Shown here piece after piece: positions 12,101 through 21,959 of a stretch of 64,000 nucleotides of DNA. Position 1 is the stretch's first letter. Each line of letters starts with the position of its first letter. Position numbers and translations under genes: made by a program. The stretch is taken from positions 3,141,267 to 3,205,266 of the forward strand of contig OZ234502.1 in assembly GCA_965153455.1 (NCBI GenBank), written 5' to 3'. The notes below the pieces were generated by a model. That model did no database searches and had not been told where the DNA came from. It was given only the letters and a program-made list of their open reading frames with translations. Origin of the DNA: Sphagnum compactum (lineage: Eukaryota > Bryophyta > Sphagnopsida > Sphagnales).

Positions 12101-12962
12101 GCTGTTATCAATTGGGACTGTATGACCATTCAAAAGAACCCAAAAGTACTTTTTCACAATTAATCAATCACACAGGTCAGCTCTCCTTTTGCCAACATAT
12201 CAGAGGTGTGTACTCGCGACTACACAGTTCTTAACATTGGAGCAGACCTTTCTGTACACCCTTTACACTTTGTAACCACTCCTGCTTAACAAAGTCCCAC
12301 CTGATGCTTCTAATGCTACTACAACTGCTCATGACCCTATCTGCTCACCTACTGTTCATGTGCAGTATAAAGGACCCACTTAGTTACATGGACTACAACA
12401 ATTTCTGACCTTCCTCTAAAGATGTATTTACTATAGCAGAAATACTTTTAGAAAATATTTAAAATAAGAAACAACCTCCAATACATTTAACTTGATCAAC
12501 TCATAAAGTTGTCTTTGCAAGATTTTTCCTCTGGCCCCTCAGCAGCACTATAGGCATCTTTTGACTGTGAGCATGAGCACTTTTTTTATTCAAATATCAA
12601 GCAACATTTATCCTGGTTTCTAAGGGTTCAGAACTAACCATGAAAGAGCCTGCTGCTGGTACACCTGTAGTGTCCTTCATCCCCATCCACCCCATATCAA
12701 ACTTCACGTTCAGCACTTGAGCATGTGTTTGTGGCAACAGGTGAGTAAACCTACTGAGAGATCTGGCATACACAAATCCAGGGACAATAACAACTGTAAA
12801 ACACTAGCTCAATCTGCAAATTTCCTCCCAGCAGAACATTCTTTACAAAGAACATGCCTTCACAGAACTGTAAATCCTTTCTATCTTTTTGATCGTGCAA
12901 GAGGCAAGACAGAGCATGAAGTGCACAAACAGCCTCCCACAAAAGAAATCAAAGATAATCTC
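9146..12962. other. Intergenic DNA between PHYLLO and the serine palmitoyltransferase subunit gene
   Basis: No gene is supported here. The first part holds the PHYLLO 3' region and AT-rich sequence. Around 10,320-10,590 a short motif (GCCTTGGAGG/GCCAAGGAGG plus CTCTTTTCAAAAGAG-like sequence) recurs twice. The right part probably includes the 3' UTR of the minus-strand gene ending at 12,963. Short ORFs here have no recognisable homology. Confidence 0.5.
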
Positions 12963-13459
12963 TTACCCTTCAAAGCACCGAACAGCAAAGTGGCAACTGT
13001 TATAGCACACAAACCATAGCAACAGAAGAAGAAGTGTATCTTAATGCAACTCTGTCAAGAATCTTGCTCCTTTCCATCATCTTAAGTCTACCTGAGTAAC
13101 CTTCAACACAAACACCTTACAAACTTCTAACAGACAAGAACATGCTGTGACCGAATTGATAATGAAAGACTCGTGATGTGCACCATTTGACTGCAGGAAA
13201 TTGCAGCAAAACAACCTAACTGTGCACAAATTTCAAAACTTCGACAGCTCCTACTGTGGTTGCATTTTCTTTTGCTACCTACCTTAAAAGTTTGGAAAAC
13301 AGTATATTGTCAATACAAAGCTCTAAGGTGAAGAAGAGTAGATAGTGGAGAATTGGATCAAGGAAAGAGGATACTGAAGAGGTATCGCTCCCACCAATCC
13401 AACATGTAGAGGCCTGTTGTCACATTATACACAAAGATTGTTCGATTGACCCATGCCAT
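12963..13459 (-). CDS. Small subunit of serine palmitoyltransferase (ssSPT), two coding exons
   Basis: This is a small ER membrane protein that binds the LCB1/LCB2 heterodimer and stimulates serine palmitoyltransferase, the first step of sphingolipid synthesis. It was found by reading the minus strand; each exon is too short for an ORF scan. Exon 13,459-13,375 gives 28 codons from ATG, including VYNVTTGLYMLDWWERYLF, which matches the plant ssSPT signature YNVTxGLYMLDWWERYLFN. The donor splits an Asn codon. Exon 13,039-12,963 gives NTLLLLLLWFVCYNS, the membrane helix, then a short tail and TAA. The total is 53 residues, close to the ~56 of Arabidopsis ssSPT. The reading frame stays open upstream of this ATG to the acceptor at 13,513 (see the 14,639-14,767 exon). 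Family identity is strong; the exact start is open. Confidence 0.88.
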
Positions 13460-14638
13460 AATTTTACCGCTGAACCCTTGGCGCTGTTGCCTTCCAATCT
13501 CACCTTCATTTTCCTGCAAGCATGGTTCCTTGAGTCACTTCTTTGTAATCAATGCTCTAGCGAGAGCAATATTCAAAAGCTCCATTTTCACCAGCCAGTA
13601 GGCTTTGCTAGTTCCAAAAGTTTCTTATACTCAATAATCTGCTACAAGCCATCAGTACTACAGCTCAAAAACCTGATCAGGAAGCACCACTCCTTGGCTA
13701 TGTTATATGCCACATTGAGTGTGTGTCGGCAAAAACTTGTCAAACAATGAAGAAGTGATCAAATCTAACATATTGCAGCTCAAATTCAAATGAAAACTAA
13801 AAGTCTATGTGGTGAATATAGACTCCATAATATTACCAGCTGCTAGCTACTATGTTGAAGATAAGCATAGAATAAAAAGCAACTCAATCAGCCTCCATGA
13901 AGTTTGCAGTGCCTCTGGTTACAGATTGTAAGATTGTTGCATACACAGGAGTTCTCCTTCACTCTGTTTTATCTCTCTCTATCCCTCACTCTCCCTGACT
14001 TAATCTGCTTGGGTGATTTTTCTGCAAGACATAAGCTCTCCAAAGCTTCACATCCATGATCTTTAAAGAATCTACAGGGAGGCACAGATCATGGAGATGA
14101 ATGCAGGAATCCATACACAATCCTCAAGTCCAGTACTTGCGCTGAAATACTACAGTTATGTAAAAAAAAAATTCCAAAATTTTGGAGCTTCTCAACCCCA
14201 AATTTCATCACAGAAATCATCATGGTGTATGTGCAGGTAGACAATTTTTTTCCTCCTGGTACTTACAGAATGTCCTACACCATTGTTCGACGGGTATTCA
14301 CCAGAGGAAATCAAAAGGTTTAGACTCTCGACTCACTCCTCAATCCTTTGGTTACCACATTATACCAGAATTGCATGCATGTGAGTTGACACAAAATCTC
14401 TTACGAGGTTTAGACCAACACACAACTCTGCATAAGGAAATGCTCTAAGTTCTTCACCAAACCCTAAGCACATTTCTCAGGATCCATGGATTGCCAGCTA
14501 GGGTTAAACATTCAGGGAGGGGGGAGGGGACAAACATGAATGCCGTGAGAGACAAGATCCTCCCTCTCCACTCCGCTCCCTCCCTCCCTCTTTCTTTCTT
14601 CTTCCCCAGTTCCCCCAAAAAGAAGAAAATAGGCACAC

Positions 14639-14767
14639 CTGCTTGGGTGCGCCGTAGTCGGATCTAAAAGTGGTGATAGGGGTAAGCGGATCCGAAAGCG
14701 GCATCAGCTTCGCTACTTCCCGCTCTGCTGTCTTCTTGGTTTCCTTGCCAGAACCCTGCTTCACCAT
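14639..14767 (-). CDS. Candidate 5' coding exon (43 codons) upstream of ssSPT
   Basis: On the minus strand an ATG at 14,767 opens 43 codons (starting MVKQGSGKETKK, ending GAPKQ) up to a consensus donor CAG|GTGTGC at 14,638. The exon ends in phase 0. The ssSPT exon can start in phase 0 at 13,513, with 18 open codons before the conserved start methionine. Joined, they would give a 114-residue ssSPT with a 61-residue hydrophilic, basic N-terminal extension. Alternatively this is an upstream ORF in the leader, or a third exon lies in the 1.1-kb gap. I know no homologue of this peptide. Confidence 0.4.
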
Positions 14768-15075
14768 TGTACTTCCTCCTTCCTTCTCCTCCTCCTTTCT
14801 CCTCCCTTCTTAGCTTACGGCTCTTCTTCCTGTAGCTAAATGCCTCCTGCTTCTCCCAACTCCAGAATCCAGCATCACCGCCCGTGCTCCTCCTCCTCCT
14901 CCCCCCTTGGCCTCCTGTACTCCTTCCAGTAGCTAAATCCGTCTGCTACTTACTGCTTCTCCCAGCTCCAGAATCCAACGAGAGAACCCTCTCTGCTCCT
15001 CCTCCTCCTGGCTGCAAATCAGACAGGAACTAGGGTTACGTGAATGAAACCCTAAATGGGTTTTAGGGTTTTCGG
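14768..15075 (-). promoter_or_regulatory. CT/GA-rich leader and promoter region of the ssSPT gene with telo-box motifs
   Basis: Read on the minus strand, this is a GA/GGA-rich leader. Its central part is an imperfect duplication: the block TAGCTAAAT...CTTCTCCCA(A/G)CTCCAGAATCCA occurs at about 14,835-14,890 and again at about 14,930-14,980, each followed by CTCCTCCTCC runs. At 15,030-15,075 there are four AACCCTA/TAGGGTT motifs, the telo-box type often found in plant promoters of growth-related genes. No clear TATA box is seen. Confidence 0.5.
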
Positions 15076-15365
15076 AATGAATTTTGCAGGAATGTGATGA
15101 TTTTAGGTTTTCTTACTATAGAAGGGGCCTATTCCACCCAGGAATGCGGTGAGTCTGGTAGGGTGAGTTGTCATTCCATTAGATGGTAACAAATTCTTTC
15201 CAGAATGTGACGATCTCAACGGGGAGAGTTGTCTTTTTGTTAGGTGATTACGGGTTTTTCCAGGCCATATTCGACAATGTAAATGGGTTTTCTCATGTTT
15301 CAATCACGATCTAGATTGTTGATTCATATTTCAATTGTGTTCTCAATCGTTGATTCACATTAAAA

Positions 15366-16120
15366 CAAGGGGTGTGTCGCACTATCCCCTTGCCATTTAC
15401 ATTAAAAAGCATCTTAAGGCAAAAGAATAATTATGAAAATTCAAATATTTCACCATCCAAAAATATAATCTTCAAAAAAACCCTCTAAATACATTTAAAA
15501 GCATCTTAAGGAAAAAGAAGAATTATGGAAATTCAAATATTTCACCATGCAAACATATAATCTTCAAAAAAGCCCTCTAAATACATTAAAAAGCATCTTA
15601 AGGCAAAAGAAGAATTATGGAAATTTTAATATTTCAACATGCAAAAATATAATCTTCAAAAAAACCCACTAAAAGAAATCAAATCTTTCAAGATTTCATA
15701 ACTCTATAACTAGGTAATCTCAAGATTCAACACAAAGCCAAAATATCAGTTTTTGGAAAATCCTCATATAAAAATAGACCTACTACCTAGCTAGGGGCCA
15801 AAATCCATTAAGCTACTAGGTATACCTTACCCTAAGGTCGGTTTCGTCATTAAATAATCCTCAAAATAGTGAGATGAAATTTTGTGAAAATATGAAGTTG
15901 ACATGTTGAAAATCATCATAATTATCATAGGCTAATTATTCTGAATAATTTCACTACTCATATCACAATATTTTAGTAGATGATGGAAAATATATAAAAA
16001 TTGCAAATTTTTAAAACGAATTCATTTTTTGCAAAAGAATAATTATTCGTTTTGTCAATGTGGAAACTAACCCTAGGCTACGGTACTTTAGAATGAATGT
16101 AAACACAATAGGCAAGGCCA
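15366..16120 (+). repeat. Dispersed repeat family, copy A
   Basis: It begins AACAAGGGGTGTGTCRCACT and continues through the triplicated 92-bp unit, then a block with CTACCTAG..GGGGCCAAAATCC and 'TTAAGCTACTA'. A final block with AAACACAATAGGCAAGGCCAA is displaced to about 16,100 by inserted sequence. It matches copies B, C and D. The TGTGTCRC start could be an LTR end (TG...), but a matching CA end and a target duplication were not found. Confidence 0.65.
15399..15675 (+). repeat. Three tandem 92-bp repeats (inside dispersed repeat copy A)
   Basis: Units start at 15,399, 15,491 and 15,583 with a shared ACATT(A/T)AAAAGCATCTTAAGG head and an ATAATCTTCAAAAAA tail. Only one unit is present in the other copies of this family at 29.6-29.9 kb and 38.8-39.1 kb, so the triplication is local. 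Confidence 0.88.
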
Positions 16121-18699
16121 ACAAACACGGATAGCACAAAATGTGGAGCTTGCAATGACCACCAGTCTCACCTAAGAAAAAAGCCTGGAAAAGTGTTGGG
16201 ATACAACACCGAAACTAGTCTCTGAAAGTCACTAAAAGTGGTGTCAAAAAGTCCCAAAGTGATCTCCTAAAGCACTCCACCAACAAAATTCCAAGGGCAC
16301 ATTATACCCATGAATTTCCCCTCCTCGAGAAGAGGAAGGATCTTTAAAAGAAAAAAAACAGAAAAACAACAAAAGTTGTAGGCACTAAGTTATCTACGCA
16401 TGCAATTTTGGGCTTCAATACTTTGTCAAGTAATCTTCAATTTGATTAGATGTCCCATTTGATTAAAAAAATCGTTGGCCATTTTGACTAAGGGCATGTC
16501 ATTTGTTTTTGTCCACAAAACCCAATCCCAACTCTTTTACCCCCTCCCTCCCCCTTCCAAAACTCAATCGGATATAAAGAAATTCAACTATATTATGCTT
16601 CAATTTCCACACAAAATTGAGATCATATGCATGTGAAAATTATAGAAAAATTAATGTAAAATTGAGTCTAAATCAACAATGTGCATGAAAACTATAGTAA
16701 AATTCCAATTTTGAAGACTTTGGAGAGATCGGGTAGAAAAGTCTCCATATTTTTGAGAAGACTTATTGCTACAAACAAATCTGGAATTAACAAGATGATG
16801 GTATAGTCTCTTCTCCATACTTTGGAGAAGACTTGTTGCTACAAACAAATCTGGAATTAACAAGATGATGTTATAGTTGGTCAGGTTGTAAATTTGATAA
16901 TGGATTTTCAATTGTCATTTTTGGTCCATTTTAATGTGCTTTTATTAAAAATGAAATGAAATTTAAACCAATCACATTGCATAGAACCCTTGGGCACTCT
17001 AACCCTAAATCTCAATACCTTTGTGCATATGTGGATTTGTTTAGGGTCATTATGACATGGGTCGTAATGCATTATGAAAGTTTCCAAAGCCTTGGGCATG
17101 CTCTCTAGTTTCACACAATTTTTTTAAAATCATGAATAAGCTCTAAAATAAGATTTGGGCAAACTTCTTGAGTTTCACTCACAATCATATCAAATTGAAC
17201 AAATTAAAAAAATGATGGGTAAATGCATTTGGAATCAAAATGGTGCATGGTCAAATCATGAACTAACATGGACCTACAAGATTCACCATGTGACTCACAC
17301 TTGGGAAGAATCATCTTTATTTTCCCTATAGTTTATTTTGTAATTTTTTACAAGAATTACATCCAAGTGATCACTTTTCCCAAATTTCAAAACTAGGACA
17401 CCATGTGTCTTGATTTTGTGGAGTGTCATAATTTCCTTCAATGATATCCAAATTCAATGATTCTAGAATCTATCTTGTAGCCTTTTGAAAAGAGATCTTC
17501 AACATTGTATCAAGTTCTTCAATTGGGAGTTCATTAAATTCTTCAAAGAATCATGCAAGCGATTGGAAGTCACTTTGCCATTTGACCTCCAACCCTTCAA
17601 ATGGTCATATAACATATGATACATATCATTGTTTTAATCATGTGAACCCATTGTATTAAAGGGTTTTTTGGAACCTTTCTAATGGTCTTGAAAAAGGTTC
17701 AATTTGGACAAGGTTTGGTCAATAACACCTTGATCCAAATATTCAATCATTTCCCAAAGCCCAACCCTCAAAATGTGAGTCCAACTTGGGAGTCTTGAAG
17801 TGGAAGTGTGTTTGCACACCTTTTCCTTTGCTCCTCATTTTAGTCTTTTTTATTGCCCTATCCTGAAAGTTGTTTCAGGTAATTCCATTATCCCAAAAAA
17901 AAATCATTGGTATCCATCCTATTGAGAGTTGGTCTTGCACAACACAACATTTGTTTGGATATTAAACCTTGTTATTAATTTATTAAAAATAGCCTACCAA
18001 GGTAGATTCCTCTTTCAATTTGATCACCATACCTTTACCTCGAAACAAACATGCAATGCTACTAACACACCTTTAGGTTTGTCAAATGGTATTGGGGTAA
18101 AGAACTTTATCAATTTCCAATTTTGCATCATAATGCAAACCTAGAACACACTCTTTAGTTTACACAAAAAAAAGTACATGCCAAAAATTAAATTTGCACT
18201 ACATTTTAATCTTGTGTTGACTTGGATTTGATTCAAGTGCATAAGTTGAGATTTTTCTTCTAATGATTGGTTATTAACAGTCATGTTTTGGTGAACATGT
18301 GACTTTGTCCTAGTTCAAAAAAAATTTCAATTAATTAATGTGTCCTAACAAGGTGCATTTGAACATACTAGAATTTAAGGACAACAATCTTTCAATTCTA
18401 CAAAAGAAGCTAAGTCCAAGATTTTGCAACATGAAGTGAATATTTTTAACAAGAATTACCCTAAGTCTATAATATTAACAATGAAAGGATCAAAGAAGTT
18501 CTATGTTGTTTGAGTTGGAAAATAGTTAAGGATATACTCTAGTGGGGCTGACTATCAAGCCTAAATAAATGGGTACACATCAGTTACACAAAAGCTTTAG
18601 GTCTAGAAAGGAAGCTCTAGATTTTTTAAGCTTTGGATAATCAAATCCTACAATTTGAATTCTATAAATGGATCAAACAATTTGACACAATTCTCAAAC
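16121..18699. other. AT-rich gene-free DNA
   Basis: No coding sequence is recognised. It contains a two-copy duplication at 16,741-16,877. The right end abuts the decayed copia element on the minus strand and may include its 3' LTR, but no LTR pair could be read by eye. Confidence 0.4.
16741..16877 (+). repeat. Two-copy ~67-bp tandem repeat
   Basis: Two adjacent copies share a GAGAAGACTTRTTGCTACAAAC head and an AATCTGGAATTAACAAGATG tail, differing at few positions; the copies look recent compared with the surrounding decayed sequence. Confidence 0.85.
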
Positions 18700-18721
18700 T
18701 TGATGTGACCTAAAGCTTTGG

Positions 18722-18967
18722 TTATAATGTTTGTTGGCTACCGTATTGTGGGAACATATGTGATTTCACCTCTTTCTTCTCAACCATGTCTCTCACATAA
18801 TTTAAATGTATTTCAAAATCTTTTCTCTTTGAGTGATACACTAAATTATATGAGACTTTTATCATACTTTGGTTGTCATAGTAAATATCCATAGGTTTTA
18901 ACTTGGCAAAACTAAGATCCTTGTAAAGTTGTTTGGTCCATATTGCCTCCTTCGTTGCTTCAACCAA
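18722..18967 (-). pseudogene. copia RNase H fragment
   Basis: The translated minus strand has ATKEAIWTKQL followed by IYYDNQSMIKVSYN and HSKRKDFEIHLNYVRD, the conserved C-terminal RNase H stretch of copia Pol (EATKEAIWL..., CDNQSAI..., H..VR). It is open for 81 codons, then decayed. Confidence 0.85.
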
Positions 18968-19068
18968 AGTTCAATATTTGGACTCTATAGACAACAAGGC
19001 CACACTAGTTTGCTTATTTGTGTACCAAGTGATAGGGGTGTTATTGAGAATGAAAACAAATGCACCTA

Positions 19069-19464
19069 TCAATTTTTGCTAATTCGCATCACCCCCCTCC
19101 CCCCATTAACATGACTAAAACCATAAAGTTCCCATTTTACAAAACATGTGTGTAGAATACGCCAAAGTTCAAGTTGCCTTTGATGTATTTGGAAAATGGA
19201 TTTCATAGCTTGTAAATGAGCAAGTTGTGAATTTTTCATGAATTGTGAAACACAATTCATGGAAAATCTGATGTCCCATTTTGTGTTCATAAAAAAAACT
19301 AATTTTTTTACCAAACGTTGATATTCTTTCGGGTCGACTAGAAGTGAATCCATATCCTTGCATAACTTCAGATTTTGAAGTAGAGGTGGCTTAGAAAGTT
19401 GCAATTTACCATTCCAAACTCATCTAAAATGTTAAATGCATAGTCAATTTTATGAAACAACAAG
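19069..19464 (-). pseudogene. copia reverse transcriptase C-terminal fragment
   Basis: It reads HKIDYAFNILDEFGMVNC, then a decayed PLLQNLKLCKD, then PKEYQRLVKKLVFFMNTKWD. These match the copia segment between the polymerase palm and RNase H. It starts exactly where the 19,465-20,103 TIR element ends and continues the text interrupted at 20,104. Confidence 0.85.
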
Positions 19465-20103
19465 TGGGCAATCCTGTCCTTGGGTGGTACCACTAGGAAC
19501 GTCACACTCTAATTTTCATAGACCCATCAAACTTTGAAAAATCATAGGAAACACTTAAATGAACATTTTCATAATTTTTTTAATATATTTATTAGGTTCC
19601 ATAGATTTTGAAATCTCAATAATATCAAAAATATTGTGTATTTTGATGTTCCTAATCATTGCGTTTAGAAAAAGTTTCAAAAATGTTTGTTTTTCTCTTT
19701 GAACTTTTTGGTTAGGAACAAAAGTTTGGAACATGATTTATGAATTGTTTTATGAATTTTTTTCATAAGGTAATTTGGAAGTGATTTTACTTTTAAGTTT
19801 TTATTTGGAAACTAATTGATTAAATGTGATTTAATTATGAATTTCCAAAGTTGAGGTTGCTGATTTTTAAGGGGCCATTTTAATTAAGAATATAATTTTT
19901 TCTAATTTTCTTAGTATTTTAATTCACAAATAAACTTCAAGCCATATATTAGTGCATGAAATTGATAAACATGAAAAAATAATAATTTATAATTGTGAAA
20001 AATTTTAACAAAAACGGCCTAGAAAAATGATTTGGTTATTTTTGGTTCCTCAACCATTCCTTGAGGTCGTTCTTAGTGGTACCGCCCAAGGATGGTTTGC
20101 CCA
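19465..20103. mobile_element. 639-bp non-autonomous DNA transposon with ~37-bp terminal inverted repeats, nested in copia RT
   Basis: The left end, TGGGCAATCCTGTCCTTGGG and 17 more bases to 19,501, is matched by the reverse complement of the right end (20,068-20,103), TGGGCAAACCATCCTTGGGC and on, at about 32 of 37 positions including GGTACCACTA. The interior is AT-rich and has no transposase. The flanking copia protein text is continuous once the element is removed. A target-site duplication is not obvious (AAG left, AGC right), so superfamily is not assigned. Confidence 0.8.
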
Positions 20104-20743
20104 AGCCACCGTTGTGATGTGAAAACTGAATTTTGAAATACTTGGAAGACAAACCCAATGACATCATGTCAAATTTGATTTTCAACTCCTTTTCCAACCA
20201 AAAGACTTATTTGGTGTCATCCCTAATTACAACAGATCATCTACATACAATATCAATATCATTGTCTTTTCATTTTAATGAATGTTGTCATCAAATATGA
20301 CTTTTACAATCCATTTTTCTTCAAAATTTGTCAATTTTTCAAAACCATTGAAGAGGGGTTTGCTTAAGTCCATACAAAGCTTGAGATAGTATGTAAACAA
20401 GGTGTTCACTTCCTAAAACTTCATATCCCCACAACTATTACATGTAAACTTCATCATGAAGACGTCCATTTAGAAATGTTGTTTTCACATCCAAATGATG
20501 TACCTTCCAACCCTTTCATCTTGCTAAAACATTCGCTACTTTGATGGTGCTCCATTTTGCAATTGATGCAAATGTTTCTCCAAAATCAACTCCTACTTTT
20601 TGTTCACATCCCTTTGTGACTAATGTGGTTTTGTATTGCTTCACTTCTCCATTTATTCTTAGATTATTCTTGTAAACCAATTTGCATGTAATGGCTTGTT
20701 TATTTGGCGATAAGGAAACAAGAGACCAAATTTCATTTTTCAT
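20104..20743 (-). pseudogene. copia reverse transcriptase N-terminal and palm fragment
   Basis: The minus strand has IWSLVSLSPNKQAITCKLVY, KQYKTTLVTKGCEQKVG and VDFGETFASIAKWSTIK, the standard copia RT opening. Further left, the catalytic LYVDDLL is encoded at about 20,231-20,250. Several stop codons and shifts lie between the two. Confidence 0.88.
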
Positions 20744-21179
20744 ATGCTAGCCATTTTTTCATCCATGGTAGATATCTAATGGGGATCTTGTTGTACATCT
20801 TGGTATGTTAGGTCTTTTTCTAAATTTGCAACATACTGATCAAAAAGATTAAAAAGCTTCTTGGTGCATGTGGACCTTCACAAAGATGCAATGATCTAAT
20901 CATTGTTACACTGATGGTTTTTGAAAGATGAGGCAAATGCATGGATGGGAATTAATGAAAATTTAAAAGTTGTGATGGTTAGGACTATGTACGGAGATTA
21001 AGAGGAGGAATGAAAGGTGTAGAACTTAGAGATGTGAAAAGTTCATTAAATAATGATGGAAAATTTTGGATAGCGTAATTGTTTTTGTAGCAAAAGGTAA
21101 TAAAGTTGTATTTTGAAAAGGTTTGAAAGGGATAATATCAATGGAGATGATAGGAGAAAAACATACTATCCATTGAAAA

Positions 21180-21660
21180 TCAAATGTTGATGTGTTCTCC
21201 TTGTTCAAATTTATGTCTATGACTGAAATTTCTAACTCATCAATCTTCACATGTTGCATGAGGAAAATCTTCTTATTCATTGGATTGTAACAACAAAATC
21301 CCTTTGTGGTCTCATCTTATCTAATGGATATACACTTTGTCACTTCGTGGTCAATTTTACTTCATTGATGCTTAGGTATGTGAACAAATACTTGAATACC
21401 AAAAGTGTGCAAATGACCAATGCAAATTTGTTTAAGCATCTAGTTTTTTGGTGACTTCGTCCAATGCATGGTGAATAAATAGCATGTTACTCTTGTGGTC
21501 TATTCACATGACATGCTATTCTTGTGGTCTATTCACATGTCATTTCTGATGGCTTTAGACCACAATATCTTTGGGAGATGGCTTTGAGGAAAAAGACACC
21601 TCATCGTTTCACATAGTTATCTATTTTTTCTTTTTGCTATCTTGTTGCTTTTAAAAAAGT
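21180..21660 (-). pseudogene. copia integrase C-terminal fragment
   Basis: With interruptions the minus strand reads HLHTFGIQVFVHIPKHQ, DETTKGFCCYNPMNKKIFL and QHVKIDE, corresponding to the copia integrase tail (VSHLKVFGC..., GY...KGYRCYNP...). Upstream a fragment LPKILWSKAI resembles the end of the integrase core. A 32-bp direct duplication (CTTGTGGTCTATTCACATG, at 21,494 and 21,526) lies between them. Confidence 0.75.
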
Positions 21661-21959
21661 AGGGTTGTGAGAATTGATGAATTCTTTCATGGGGTGAAAG
21701 CACACTATGGTGACCTCCTTTGGGGCACTTCTCCATCCACTATTAAAAGTATATTTTAAATGAATTCCACAAAATGTAATCCATTTAATTTTGAGTTTAG
21801 ATTTTGGTGTATTGGTTTTAAGTTTTTGATTTTCATAAAAAGTCACTTGATATTATTTGAAAAAATAAATAAATCTAATAATGTAAAGGAAAAGGAACCA
21901 TGGGAATATTTTTATGCACACAATATAATAGAACTCGTTTTGTCTTTTTAAACTCTACT

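Noticed and set aside
12540-12830. ~70-codon open stretch on the minus strand after the ssSPT gene (ends ...LETRINVA)
   Set aside because: It has no start or splice support and lies where the ssSPT 3' UTR is expected; no known family.
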